The position numbers were made by a program, and so were the translations under genes. From positions 1-64,000 of the forward strand of contig SBEG01000015.1 of NCBI GenBank assembly GCA_009668975.1: a stretch of 64,000 nt of DNA. The letters are read 5' to 3'. The notes under the pieces are model-generated. The model ran no database searches. It was not told the DNA's origin and worked only from the letters and a program-made list of their open reading frames with translations. Of this stretch, positions 51,580 through 60,610 are shown in pieces. Numbering within the stretch: position 1 is the stretch's first letter; each line of letters starts with the position of its first letter. The DNA is from Deltaproteobacteria bacterium (lineage in GTDB: Bacteria > Desulfobacterota > Desulfuromonadia > Geobacterales > Geobacteraceae).

Positions 51580-52458
51580 ATGAAGAAGTATCCTCTCGTG
51601 CTATTGCTGCTGACAATCCTTGCACCTCCACTGCTGGCAAACGCCATGGCCGAAACCGATCTTCTGCGGCAGGGCTTCGAATTCCTCCGGGCAAACAGGT
51701 ATGAGCAGTCCGTAAGGGCATTCAGGCAGGCAACTCGACGATATCCGGAACGAGCCGAGGCTTGGCTGGGATTGGGCACAGGTTTACTAAGGTTCGGCAG
51801 CAGTGAAGGAGCGGCCAATGTCGAGATTCTGGATGAGGCGGTAACGGCTTTCGCCACGGCACTCCGGCTCCAACCGGAACTTGCGGAGGCTTACCGCAAC
51901 CTGGGTGAGGCATACCTTGCGCTTCAGGACAGGGAAAAAGCGGCGCGGGAATTACTGGCACTCAGAAAACTCGATCCGCGCCTCGCCGCGGAACTGGAGG
52001 CCAAAATTGCCGCCTACCGAGAACCATCCGGCTATCGTGAAATCGGCTCGAGAGGTGAAGCAGGGAATTCCGTAACCAAAGTGACCATCGAACACAATCT
52101 GGTGCTGGTCCCGGTTACCTTGTATCATGGTCAGCAGACCGCGGAGGTTCTGCTCGGTCTCGACACCGGAGCTGCCGTCACCGTGATCAATTCCGCCGTT
52201 GCCGCGCGACTCGGCATACGCCTCGACGGGGCGCCTTCCGGCAGATTTCAGGTTGTGGGTGGCGGGACGATCAAAGCTTCAGCGGTTCGGCTCACCAGGA
52301 TTTCGGCCGGTCCCCATTCGCGAAAAGGCATGATTGTCGGGGTAATAAATCAGCAGGGACCGGCCGTCCCTTTTGACGGGCTATTGGGGATGGATTTTCT
52401 GCGGGATCTGCGCTATCACATCGACTTCAAAAACCGGCAGATTCTCTGGGGAAACTGA
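51580..52458 (+). CDS. Exported TPR protein with retropepsin-like aspartyl protease domain
   Basis: 292 residues. A signal peptide (about 1-24, ending NAMAETD) is followed by two or three TPR units (about 25-140, e.g. AEAWLGLGTGLLRFGSSEG, AEAYRNLGEAYLALQDREKA), then a single-copy retropepsin fold (about 175-290). The catalytic motif is LLGLDTGAAVTVINSAVAARL (D-T-G-A) and the flap-to-core stretch ends FDGLLGMDFLRDL. Such proteins dimerise to form the active site and may process periplasmic proteins. ATG at 51580; a longer frame from 51535 adds a non-signal leader. Substrate unknown. Confidence 0.78.
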   Translation: MKKYPLVLLLLTILAPPLLANAMAETDLLRQGFEFLRANRYEQSVRAFRQATRRYPERAEAWLGLGTGLLRFGSSEGAANVEILDEAVTAFATALRLQPELAEAYRNLGEAYLALQDREKAARELLALRKLDPRLAAELEAKIAAYREPSGYREIGSRGEAGNSVTKVTIEHNLVLVPVTLYHGQQTAEVLLGLDTGAAVTVINSAVAARLGIRLDGAPSGRFQVVGGGTIKASAVRLTRISAGPHSRKGMIVGVINQQGPAVPFDGLLGMDFLRDLRYHIDFKNRQILWGN

Positions 52459-52511
52459 TCAGAAGAAAGCCACGCAAACAATACCAGCAGAAAGTACCCC
52501 CAACCGCTTTA

Positions 52512-52790
52512 TTATTTCAGGTCCTTGTCAACGGAAACATCGGCACAGCGAGCGAAACGCGGCATCGCTTGCCCTTCGACGAGTACTTCCTCCAAAAACA
52601 TCTCGACAGGTCTCACCCACAGGGAAAAATCACCATACAAACAGCGGTAGACCACCAGCTCTTCTTCACTTTCACTATGACGGGCCACCCCGATCACCTG
52701 GTAGTGCTTGCCCTTGTAATGCCGGTAGCAACCGGGCTCAACCGTTTCCGGTGTCCTCTCCATCACACATCCCGATAACAACTCAGCCAT
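52512..52790 (-). CDS. DUF1653 protein
   Basis: 92 residues. GCYRHYKGKHYQVIGVARHSES and VVYRCLYGDFSLWVRPVEMF are the DUF1653 signature, a small beta-rich protein of unknown function. Its ATG shares one base with the TAA of the flavin oxidoreductase gene (TAATG), so translation is coupled. The longer frame to 52862 lies inside that gene. Confidence 0.85.
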   Translation of the reverse strand: MAELLSGCVMERTPETVEPGCYRHYKGKHYQVIGVARHSESEEELVVYRCLYGDFSLWVRPVEMFLEEVLVEGQAMPRFARCADVSVDKDLK

Positions 52791-53851
52791 TACTTTGCCC
52801 GCAGATACTGATCCGGCCAAGGCATCTCCACCCCTAAGGCCTTGGCGGCATGAAGCGGCCAATAGGGATCACGCAGCAGCTGACGGGCCAGGGAGACTAC
52901 GTCCGCCTGACCGGTGGCGATAATCTGCTCGGCCTGGGCAGGGTCGGTTATCAACCCCACCGCGCCGGTGGGAATGGCGACTGCGGATCGAATGGCGGCA
53001 GAGAAGGGAACCAGAAATCCCGGTCCCGCGGGGATCTGCTCCTCAGGCACAGCGAAGCCGGCCGAACAGTCAACCAGGTTCACGCCCAGGGTTTTCATCC
53101 GCCGGGTCAGCAGGACCGACTGGCCCAGGTCCCAGCCGCCTTCCAGCCAATCCACAACCGACAGCCGCACAAAAAGCGGCAAATCAGCAGGCGATTCTTC
53201 ACGAACCGCCCGCACAACCCGCAGGGGAAAACGAATCCTGTTTTCAAAACTTCCTCCATACTCATCGGTCCTGTGGTTGGTCAGGGGAGAAAGGAATTCA
53301 TGGAGGAGATAGCCATGCGCCATGTGTATCTCGACAACCTGAAAGCCGGCCGCCAGTGACCGACGGGCAGCCAAACGGAATTGCTCCTCAAGAACATCCA
53401 GCTCGGGAATCGTCAATTCTTTCGGCAGCGGATGCCCCTCGGCAAAGGGAAGACCGCTTGGCGCTTCCGGCTGCCAGCCCCGCTCGTCCATCGACAATGG
53501 ACCGCCGCCATTCCAAGGCTTGTCGGTTGAGGCTTTCCGGCCGGCATGGGCAAGCTGAATACCGGGAACAGCACCCTGCCCGGCAATAAAGCGGGCAATA
53601 GGACGAAACGCCTCACCCTGGGCATCGCTCCAGATCCCGCTGTCATCCGGACTTATCCGTCCCTCAGGAGCAACCGCGGTAGCCTCGACCATCACCAGAC
53701 CCGCGCCCCCCACGGCCCGGCTGCCCAGGTGAACCAGGTGCCAGTCCGTCGGAAAACCCTCACGGCTGGAATACTGGCACATGGGAGAGACAAAAATACG
53801 GTTACGAAAAGTGACCGTTCCCAAAGTTAGCGGCGAAAAAAGTTTGCTCAT
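52790..53851 (-). CDS. Old Yellow Enzyme, YqjM/NamA type NADH:flavin oxidoreductase
   Basis: 353 residues. FMN-dependent ene-reductase. Key YqjM-type residues appear: the Cys near residue 25 that tunes FMN potential (VSPMCQYSS), HLVHLGSRAVGGAGLVMVEA, the substrate His pair in QLAHAGRKAS (His about 168), and VEIHMAHGYLLHEFLSPLTN. Reduces electrophilic C=C bonds and may serve in stress or xenobiotic metabolism. The ATG at 53851 has GGAGG upstream. First gene of a pair with DUF1653. Confidence 0.9.
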   Translation of the reverse strand: MSKLFSPLTLGTVTFRNRIFVSPMCQYSSREGFPTDWHLVHLGSRAVGGAGLVMVEATAVAPEGRISPDDSGIWSDAQGEAFRPIARFIAGQGAVPGIQLAHAGRKASTDKPWNGGGPLSMDERGWQPEAPSGLPFAEGHPLPKELTIPELDVLEEQFRLAARRSLAAGFQVVEIHMAHGYLLHEFLSPLTNHRTDEYGGSFENRIRFPLRVVRAVREESPADLPLFVRLSVVDWLEGGWDLGQSVLLTRRMKTLGVNLVDCSAGFAVPEEQIPAGPGFLVPFSAAIRSAVAIPTGAVGLITDPAQAEQIIATGQADVVSLARQLLRDPYWPLHAAKALGVEMPWPDQYLRAK

Positions 53852-54135
53852 CAAATCCTCCGGGGCACGCAATAACAATAACCTTGATCCAGGTTCATGC
53901 CGGCCAGTGCGGGCGTACTAACGGTCTGCACGAGAAAAACATAAGTTAAATTTAATTTGTATTCAGTTTTATCTGGAGTTGTGCTACTCTGCCGCATCGT
54001 ATCTGCCTCGCAGAAACGGAAACAGCTTGCCGTCTGTCAATCACAAGTACAGAAATAACGAGAGAAAAGCCGGAACATTACTTCGCAGGCATCCTGGCCC
54101 GTCTCTCCACGAATGACCTGGTCAGGAGCACGATA

Positions 54136-54510
54136 ATGGCAGAGAAAAGGATTATCAAAAGGGTTCGCAGGAGACTCTCGTTACGTTTCGGTGACGAAAA
54201 GCCGGTGCGAATGGCCTTTACTGAAGATGTCACCGAAGACGGATTATTCATCAAGACCACGAACCTCTATCGACCCGGAACCCGGATTGCGATAGAGCTT
54301 ATACTCCCGGATGAAACAAGAGTTAATCTGATCGGTATTGTCAGGTGGTCAAAAAAAGTCCCGCCAAACATGATTCATCTGGTAAAAAAAGCGGGGATGG
54401 GCATTAAGATTGTCCGTTTTGTCTCGGGTGAAGAAGACTTCAGGGGCTTCATTCTTGGAACACAAACAGACGCCGCCAAACCTTCCGGCCGGCCGGCCGT
54501 CAGTCCCTAG
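54136..54510 (+). CDS. PilZ-domain c-di-GMP-binding protein
   Basis: 124 residues, single PilZ domain. The first binding motif is KRVRRRLSLRFG (RxxxR) and the second is EDVTEDGLFIKTTNL (D/NxSxxG-like, with the Ser replaced by Thr and the Gly kept). LGIVRWSKK-type strand and GMGIKIVRF follow. Likely a c-di-GMP effector; this second motif deviates (DVTEDG), so affinity may be reduced. AGGAG upstream of the ATG. Located 3 kb from the c-di-GMP riboswitch. Confidence 0.82.
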   Translation: MAEKRIIKRVRRRLSLRFGDEKPVRMAFTEDVTEDGLFIKTTNLYRPGTRIAIELILPDETRVNLIGIVRWSKKVPPNMIHLVKKAGMGIKIVRFVSGEEDFRGFILGTQTDAAKPSGRPAVSP

Positions 54511-54514
54511 CCAA

Positions 54515-55147
54515 TCACAGTGCGGGATATTCGGCAAGGCCCTCCAACGCATCGTCCACCTCGCGCGCAACGATAGAAAAGATTCTCTCAACAACGCGCG
54601 CCGAAGGAAACGGGGGATAGAGGGGAAAACCCAGCCGGTAAATCAGGTCAAGAAGACCGTCCTGGTGATTTTCCTCAATAAAGAGACTCCCGTACTGCAG
54701 CACCGGAGAGTAGAGAAGCGCCTCCTCCATGACCGATTCGTCATCGCTGTAGAAAGGCATGATCATCTCCAACGAAAGACAGAGCCCCTTGCCTCCGGCA
54801 TCTTCGGCAATGAACACCAGCAGTTCGTCTTGAGGAACCATCCCAAAGGCCAACGCGTTCGGACAAACGGCAAGAGCCGGAATCACTACCGGTTGGCCAT
54901 GGTGAGGATCAAGTCCATACGGCCACTCACGAACCGCGAGAAACTTCTCCAGGGCCTGGTACGCCTTTCCTCGCAGGCGCTCCATATCCTGATAGAAAAG
55001 CGGCGTCAGGCCTTCCCTTTGCACAACCAGGTCCTCAAGGGTAATAAAATCGTCTTCACTGGCGGATGGATCCGGCTTTCTTTTATCCGGGTTATTTACC
55101 ACCAGCCGGAGATGAGACCTTTTCCGGTCATCACTGTCTTTTTTCAT
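54515..55147 (-). CDS. Protein of unknown function
   Basis: 210 residues, acidic, soluble. The N-terminus is charged and probably disordered (MKKDSDDRKRSHLRLVVNN). The rest has a mixed fold (RGKAYQALEKFLAVREWPYG; QDELLVFIAEDAGG). No family recognised. ATG at 55147 with AGGAT upstream is preferred over 55171. Converges with the PilZ gene 4 bases away. Confidence 0.6.
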   Translation of the reverse strand: MKKDSDDRKRSHLRLVVNNPDKRKPDPSASEDDFITLEDLVVQREGLTPLFYQDMERLRGKAYQALEKFLAVREWPYGLDPHHGQPVVIPALAVCPNALAFGMVPQDELLVFIAEDAGGKGLCLSLEMIMPFYSDDESVMEEALLYSPVLQYGSLFIEENHQDGLLDLIYRLGFPLYPPFPSARVVERIFSIVAREVDDALEGLAEYPAL

Positions 55148-55274
55148 TGCTACATATCCTTTAAGCGGCACAAACTGGCAGAATGAAACTCCGTTCTTCA
55201 GTCCCTGTCGCGGTCAAAACCGGCAATTCCGGTTGTATGTAAATAAGCGTCTTAGGCACTATTCAGGTCCTGAA

Positions 55275-55853
55275 TCAATGCCGCCCTGCCCTGGCAACGC
55301 GGAGAGCATGGACCAGCGACGGCACGTTAGCGCGCCAGGCAGGAAGTACCATGGTAATGCAAATTTCCTCAATCTGCGTCAGTACCAGCACCATTGTCGC
55401 CAGATGAAAGGGGAATGCCGGGCCGCCCGCAAAGAGCAGCAGGGTCGTACACCCCATGAGGACCGCGGACAGTTTGGCTCCCCAGGTATGGTAACTGGTG
55501 AGACGACGGTACTTGATGAAACCGATCAGAATCGGCAGCACGAAACTCGCCAGCACCACAATTACATACGACGCTTCCCTGATAATCAGCTCCGGCCACA
55601 GAAGCCAGGCGCTCAATGGAGTCGTGATATAGAGGGCAAAGTCGCCCCAACTATCCAGTCGTGCACCCAGTTCCGATTCCTGATGAAGCCGGCGCGCCAG
55701 ATAACCGTCAGCCAGGTCGGATAAAAGTGCACTGACCAGCAGCAGGAGAAATCCTTTCTCAGAGCCACGCCAGGCAAGAATCAGCAAGACCGGTACACTG
55801 AAAAGCCGAAAGCAGCTGAGCAGATTGGGAATGGTGCACAATGACTTTACCAT
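55275..55853 (-). CDS. CDP-alcohol phosphatidyltransferase
   Basis: 192 residues, six membrane helices. The full catalytic motif D-x2-D-G-x2-A-R-x8-G-x3-D-x3-D is present: SDLADGYLARRLHQESELGA then RLDSWGD. It exchanges CMP of a CDP-activated lipid for an alcohol, making phospholipids such as phosphatidylglycerolphosphate, phosphatidylinositol-like lipids or cardiolipin. The exact alcohol cannot be read. ATG at 55853. Confidence 0.85.
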   Translation of the reverse strand: MVKSLCTIPNLLSCFRLFSVPVLLILAWRGSEKGFLLLLVSALLSDLADGYLARRLHQESELGARLDSWGDFALYITTPLSAWLLWPELIIREASYVIVVLASFVLPILIGFIKYRRLTSYHTWGAKLSAVLMGCTTLLLFAGGPAFPFHLATMVLVLTQIEEICITMVLPAWRANVPSLVHALRVARAGRH

Positions 55854-56000
55854 GATAGCCTAACAAATACAGAAAAGCAGACGATACTGTCAAGTTCTTT
55901 GGAAAATTCGGCCGGCCGAAAACAATGAAACATCTTCCACTCCACAGTAAATCGGCTACACTCTGAAGACAGCAGCACCTCATACCCGGAGGCGAAGATC

Positions 56001-56759
56001 ATGACTCAGAACAGTAAAGTTGCCGTCGTAACCGGCGGCGCCCAGGGCATTGGAAAAGCCATCGTCAAAGCATTCCTGGAAAAGGGCTGGGCGACAGTAG
56101 TTGCGGACTCGGATCGGGAAGCCGGCGAAGAAACTTCACGGGAGCTCGCTTCTCTCGGCACTGTCGTATTCATCGAGACGGATGTTTCAATGGAAGAACA
56201 GGTTGAACACCTTTTCCAGCAGACCATGCGTCATTTCGGCAGAATTGACGCTCTCATCAACAACGCCGGCATCTCGCACAACAAAGCTTTGGAATATCTC
56301 ACCCTGGAGGAGTGGAACAGGGTTCTCGGAGTAAACCTCACCGGAACATTTCTCTGTGCGAAACATGCCTCTCCCCACTTGAAAAACACCGGCGGATCGA
56401 TCATCAACATCGCCTCCACGCGGGCCTTTATGTCGGAAGCCTGCACGGAAGCCTATTCAGCCTCAAAAGGAGGCGTCGTGGCGCTTAGCCATGCACTGGC
56501 AGTGAGTCTTGGCCCCGGCATTCGGGTCAACTGCATCAGTCCGGGCTGGATCGAAACCGGCCCCTGGAAGAAAAAGAGCCGGAGAACCACCGCCGTTCTT
56601 TCAGAAGAAGATCACCTGCAACATCCCGCCGGCCGGGTTGGAGTTCCGGAGGATATTTCTTCTCTCGTACTCTATCTGGTAGCATGCGAAGCCTCATTCC
56701 TGACCGGATCAAACATTATCGCAGACGGAGGAATGACGCGAAAGATGATCTATTCCTGA
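56001..56759 (+). CDS. Short-chain dehydrogenase/reductase (SDR)
   Basis: 252 residues, classical SDR. NAD(P) motif VVTGGAQGIGKAI (TGxxxGxG), ALINNAGISHNK (NNAG), catalytic Ser in IINIASTRAF, and YSASKGG (YxxxK). The middle region HASPHLKNTGGSIINI is typical. Substrate unknown. ATG at 56001 with GGAGG upstream. Monocistronic. Confidence 0.9.
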   Translation: MTQNSKVAVVTGGAQGIGKAIVKAFLEKGWATVVADSDREAGEETSRELASLGTVVFIETDVSMEEQVEHLFQQTMRHFGRIDALINNAGISHNKALEYLTLEEWNRVLGVNLTGTFLCAKHASPHLKNTGGSIINIASTRAFMSEACTEAYSASKGGVVALSHALAVSLGPGIRVNCISPGWIETGPWKKKSRRTTAVLSEEDHLQHPAGRVGVPEDISSLVLYLVACEASFLTGSNIIADGGMTRKMIYS

Positions 56760-56967
56760 CATATCTGACGCACTGCACAGCCCGGCTGCCGGCGCCGTTG
56801 CACCATCCGTGTATCCGGTAAAAAATGATATGACTTTCTGAAAAACAAGAGACTCTTTGACAGCGAAGACGGTTATGGTAGACTGATTCTCATTAGTCTT
56901 TTTTTCGCTGCGGCCGGCAGGTTTTCAGGTCAAGTATCACTTCACACAATCCTGGGAGGGAAATAAA

Positions 56968-57405
56968 ATGCTGAAAGAGTTCAAAGAATTCGCAATGCGC
57001 GGGAACGTAGTCGACATGGCGGTAGGTATCATCATCGGCGCCGCTTTTGGGAAAATCATTACCTCGTTCGTATCAGACATCCTGATGCCACCCATCGGGC
57101 TTTTGCTCGGCAAGGTAAATTTTTCCAATCTATTCATCGACCTGTCCGGCCAAAATTTCGCCACACTTGAAGAGGCAACAAAGGCAGGAGCCGCAACGAT
57201 CAACTATGGTCTCTTTATCAATACCATACTTGACTTCGTGATCGTTGCCATCGCCATCTTCCTCGTAATCCGGCAGATCAATCGTTTCAAAAGGGAACCG
57301 GAGGCAGTAGCAGCCGCCCCCGACACGAAAGAGTGCCCGTTCTGCCTTTCCGCTGTTCCGTTGAAAGCAGTACGCTGCCCCCACTGCACCTCGGAACTGA
57401 AATAA
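56968..57405 (+). CDS. mscL: Large-conductance mechanosensitive channel MscL with C-terminal zinc ribbon
   Basis: 145 residues. The core (about 1-110) is Msc[21 protein letters not shown], the pore helix [16 protein letters not shown], and the second helix. Residues about 118-145 form a two-CxxC zinc ribbon (CPFCLSAVP and CPHCTSELK) absent from E. coli MscL. The channel opens on osmotic downshock; the ribbon may regulate or stabilise the C-terminal bundle. GGAGG upstream of the ATG. Followed by a strong terminator. Confidence 0.9.
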   Translation: MLKEFKEFAMRGNVVDMAVGIIIGAAFGKIITSFVSDILMPPIGLLLGKVNFSNLFIDLSGQNFATLEEATKAGAATINYGLFINTILDFVIVAIAIFLVIRQINRFKREPEAVAAAPDTKECPFCLSAVPLKAVRCPHCTSELK

Positions 57406-57419
57406 ACACAGGTAGACAG

Positions 57420-57450
57420 AAAGAGCGGCTCACCGGGTGAGCCGCTCTTT
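57420..57450 (+). terminator. Terminator after mscL
   Basis: AAAGAGCGGCTCACC, one base, GGTGAGCCGCTCTTT: a perfect 15-bp stem ending in TTT. A+T-rich ends and strong G+C core make it a likely terminator, possibly bidirectional for the convergent lipoprotein gene. Confidence 0.85.
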
Positions 57451-57486
57451 CCTCCGGCCGGAATATTGATTCAGAAAGTGTCTTGC

Positions 57487-57825
57487 TTATTCGCTATAAT
57501 CGTTAAAGCCTTCGTCCAGTTGAACCCCGGTGCAGTCAACCGCAACACCGACGATCCCCCCTTCAAGCCCCTCAACATCTTCCCCCCAATAGATATGTGT
57601 CGCGCCCATTTCTTTTGCCTTTTTGGCAGTGTCATACTTAAAGGAGCCTAATGCCGCGGGCGGCCCCCACATCCGGTACCCGGCCGGCCCAGGGAATTTC
57701 GCCACCTTGCGGCAGTCTTTGACTGTCCTGGGGCTTGTTTGCTTGAGCGGGAATGGCCCCTTGGTGCTGAAAGCGGAACAACCTGCCAGTCCAAGCAAGG
57801 GAATAATAAGTAGAAGTCTTTTCAT
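57487..57825 (-). CDS. DUF4156-like lipoprotein
   Basis: 112 residues. Lipobox LLGLAGC (Cys about 16). The mature domain (KAKEMGATHIYWGEDVEGLE, then VGVAVDCTGVQ) resembles DUF4156/RcsF-type envelope lipoproteins with a Cys that may pair. Function unknown. ATG at 57825. Converges with mscL. Confidence 0.75.
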   Translation of the reverse strand: MKRLLLIIPLLGLAGCSAFSTKGPFPLKQTSPRTVKDCRKVAKFPGPAGYRMWGPPAALGSFKYDTAKKAKEMGATHIYWGEDVEGLEGGIVGVAVDCTGVQLDEGFNDYSE

Positions 57826-57880
57826 AGATCCTCCGGAAGACAGGATAAACCTCTGAGAAGAGGCGCTGTGTCACCTAGGT

Positions 57881-57911
57881 AGTATCCATCAGGAATTTCC
57901 GGATGGATACT
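57881..57911. other. 10-bp inverted repeat upstream of the DUF4156 gene
   Basis: AGTATCCATC, 11 bases, GATGGATACT. Perfect arms, 56 bases before the lipoprotein gene; possible operator or hairpin in its leader. No other feature is seen in the surrounding 277-base gap. Confidence 0.4.
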
Positions 57912-58102
57912 GGGTAGCTGTGCGGGCCGATAGTAGCAGATTCTTCAGTGAAAGGCCCGAAAAAAAGCCGCGGAGAGAAGCCCTCGCTCCCCGCCTCAAC
58001 CCGGAAACGCAGCTGGAACAGGAAATGGAAAAGGACGGATAACCGCATACCGGCTACACGCCCTTTTCTAGACACACAGTTACACGATAAAACGCCAAGC
58101 AG

Positions 58103-58708
58103 TTATGGGGCAGTAATTTCTTCTTTTTTGGTCTTTAGCTTCTTTACCAGTTCAGCATATCCTTGATTGCTGATAATCTTGTTGAATTGACTACGGTAGT
58201 TGGAAACAAGACTGACCCCTTCGATTACCACGTCGTAGACCATCCAGCGCCCCCCTTCCTTCAGGAGCCGATAATCAAGGGTATATTCATCCCGTTTGGC
58301 GGTGACGACCCTCGATTTGACCTCGGCATAGTCGCCATCCACGGTTTCCTTGTCGTAGAGGATCTTTTCATCGCGATACGATTCAATCTTATTGGCATAG
58401 GAGTTTTCCAGAAGAGTGGCAAAGAGTCCCACAAACTCCTTCTGCTCCGCATTGCTTCTCTTTTTCCAATGTACTCCCAGCGAACGTTTCGCCATTTCCC
58501 CATAATCGAAGATCTGGCCGATCGTGCTTTTCAGAGCGGCTCTCCTTTTCGCTTCATTCTGGGGTTTCTTGAGGTTGGCGTCGGCGACAATCGAAACAAC
58601 CTGATCAACCGTTTGCTTCACATCGCCGGTAACCGAGGCCCAGGCTGAAGCAGTGGCGAAAGCGACCGCAAACATCAGCATCATGCCGATAGATAGATAG
58701 TGTTTCAT
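58103..58708 (-). CDS. mlaC: Phospholipid-transport periplasmic protein MlaC
   Basis: 201 residues. Signal peptide 1-24 (ASAWA). The mature part (VKQTVDQVVSIVADANLKKP, SLGVHWKKRSNAEQKEFVGL, VKSRVVTAKRDEYTLDYRLL) is the MlaC/Ttg2D fold, a phospholipid shuttle between the outer membrane and the MlaFED complex. Last gene of mlaE-mlaF-mlaD-tolC-mlaC, 23 bases after the TolC gene. Confidence 0.9.
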   Translation of the reverse strand: MKHYLSIGMMLMFAVAFATASAWASVTGDVKQTVDQVVSIVADANLKKPQNEAKRRAALKSTIGQIFDYGEMAKRSLGVHWKKRSNAEQKEFVGLFATLLENSYANKIESYRDEKILYDKETVDGDYAEVKSRVVTAKRDEYTLDYRLLKEGGRWMVYDVVIEGVSLVSNYRSQFNKIISNQGYAELVKKLKTKKEEITAP

Positions 58709-58731
58709 AGTCCGGAATCTCCCTTGTTATT

Positions 58732-60102
58732 TTACTTTACCAGCGGGGCTTCGCCCACCGCATAGTCCAAGTTTGCCAAGGACATCTTATAATTATAGAT
58801 GGAACGGAAATAATCCGAGCGCATCGTGGCATAACTCTGCAAAGAGTCGAAGATCTCCTTAGCCGGGCCAATGCCGATGTCGAAATTGGCGCTTGCGGCA
58901 ACTGCCCACTTCTTGGCATTACTGTATGCATCCCGGTTTGCGGCAATGCTCTTTTCCGCCTCCTGTCGCTCCAGGAATGCCTTGCGAATCTGGAGCGGAA
59001 TATTCGCATTTGCGTAGTCGTTGGTGCTCATCAGGCGATTGTACTGGGCCTGTTCCTGGGCAACCTTGGCCGAAGTAATCCCGAAATCGATTTTCCACCT
59101 GAGCCCCAAGGCTATCCCGGCCCAGAGATGATTGAACTCGTCAGGAACCCAGGGATTGGTTACCCGGTCACGGTCGGGAGAATAAGCGCCGGAGAGATAC
59201 CCGCCGAGAAACAAGTCGGGGTAATAATCCGCCTTGGCCGCCTTCACCAGAGCTGCGCGGGCCTGAAGCCCCTCTTTCAATTGCCTGTACTCGGGCCGCT
59301 TAAGTTTTGCCGCTTCAAGATAAGAGGAAAGGTCCGCCCCAGTCATATTTTCATCAGGGGTAAGACGTGGCGTGGCGATATCGAAAACCGCATCAGCCGG
59401 CAGCCCCATCTGGGCGCGAAGGGCCTCAAGAGCGAGAGATTCCCCCTTTTGGGCTTCTTCGGTATACTTGCGAACCGTGCCGGAAAAAGCATCCAGCTTG
59501 TAGATATCGAGTGCATCGACATTGTCCGAGCCTTTATCGAGAAGCGTCCGGGCCTTTTCCCGCGCCTTACTCAGCAATTCCCCCACCTCCGAGACCAGCG
59601 CCTTGAGTTCCCGGGCCAGCAGGAGGCCATAGTAGTACTCCTTGACCTTGAGGGTAATCTCGTTTGCTTTCTGCGCTTTTTTCGCCCGATCCACTTCGAT
59701 CCCGTGGGTAGCCGCACTCATCCGTTCGCTGATCTTGCCGAAGGTATAGAGCGGTTGGACAAGCGTTGCATCACCCCGGGCAAAGAATGTCAGGCCATGA
59801 AGATGATCGATGCGATCCGAAGAGGTGACCTGGTTCCCGCGAGCCTTGGATATCGGGCCCAAGAGCCCGAGAAACTCGATCTGCGGATAGCGGTGCGCTT
59901 TGGCCTCATTCAGCTTCGCCTCGGCCAGTTCGATGTCGGCACGGGTTTCACCAAGTTCGGGAGAGGAAGTCAGCGCCCTGCGGATGCAGTCGTCGAGGCC
60001 AAGAACGAGTGTTCCTTGCGGCATCTCGGCGGCACAGAGCGGTGCGGCAAGGAGCAGAAGCAACGCCAGCTGGCTGGCCATGGTTCGAAAACAGTATCTC
60101 AT
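58732..60102 (-). CDS. TolC-family outer-membrane protein of the Mla operon
   Basis: 456 residues. Signal peptide about 1-24. Two repeats of the TolC helical hairpin: ELGETRADIELAEAKLNEAK and later YRQLKEGLQARAALVKAAKA, with barrel strands in between (LFLGGYLSGAYSPDRDRVTN). It would make an outer-membrane/periplasm tunnel. In many delta-proteobacteria a TolC homologue sits in the Mla operon between mlaD and mlaC, as here; its part in lipid transport is unclear. 15 bases after mlaD. Confidence 0.85.
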   Translation of the reverse strand: MRYCFRTMASQLALLLLLAAPLCAAEMPQGTLVLGLDDCIRRALTSSPELGETRADIELAEAKLNEAKAHRYPQIEFLGLLGPISKARGNQVTSSDRIDHLHGLTFFARGDATLVQPLYTFGKISERMSAATHGIEVDRAKKAQKANEITLKVKEYYYGLLLARELKALVSEVGELLSKAREKARTLLDKGSDNVDALDIYKLDAFSGTVRKYTEEAQKGESLALEALRAQMGLPADAVFDIATPRLTPDENMTGADLSSYLEAAKLKRPEYRQLKEGLQARAALVKAAKADYYPDLFLGGYLSGAYSPDRDRVTNPWVPDEFNHLWAGIALGLRWKIDFGITSAKVAQEQAQYNRLMSTNDYANANIPLQIRKAFLERQEAEKSIAANRDAYSNAKKWAVAASANFDIGIGPAKEIFDSLQSYATMRSDYFRSIYNYKMSLANLDYAVGEAPLVK

Positions 60103-60117
60103 ATGATTTCCTCCCTG

Positions 60118-60570
60118 TCAGTCCACGGAACCGTGGATATATTTGCTGATCAAACTCTCGAAATCGATGGAAGCTTCGGTCTCCCGGATCCGCCCCCCGT
60201 TGCGCAGCAGCCTGTCGGAACCTCCAGGTTTAAGCTGGACAAATTTATCACCGATGATTCCCCGGGTGCGAACAGAGGCAATCACGTCGTCCTGTAATTC
60301 AATTCCGGAATTGATGCGGAGATTGACCCGTGCCGAATATCCGTCTATCGGATCAAGAGCAATCCGGTCCACCCTCCCCACCTCAACGCCCGCAATCTCC
60401 ACGGAAGCACCCTGCCTGAGGCCCGAGACCGAATCGAAGTTTGCAGTCACCCCATAGGAGTCTCCCCCGAACAGCTCCATCTTCCCCAGTTTTATGGAAA
60501 GATATCCCAGACAGACAATTCCCAACAACACGAATATTCCGACAGAAATTTCCAAAGTCGCCTTTTTCAT
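60118..60570 (-). CDS. mlaD: Mla periplasmic MCE-domain protein MlaD
   Basis: 150 residues. One N-terminal membrane helix (about 7-25), then a single MCE domain: YGVTANFDSVSGLRQGASVE, AGVEVGRVDRIALDPIDGYS, and RTRGIIGDKFVQLKPGGSDR. It forms a hexamer above MlaE and passes phospholipids. Standard short MlaD length. Part of the mla operon, 40 bases after mlaF. Confidence 0.9.
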   Translation of the reverse strand: MKKATLEISVGIFVLLGIVCLGYLSIKLGKMELFGGDSYGVTANFDSVSGLRQGASVEIAGVEVGRVDRIALDPIDGYSARVNLRINSGIELQDDVIASVRTRGIIGDKFVQLKPGGSDRLLRNGGRIRETEASIDFESLISKYIHGSVD

Positions 60571-60610
60571 GATTCACCCGTATCCGTATATATTTCCACA
60601 AAACCTGGTT

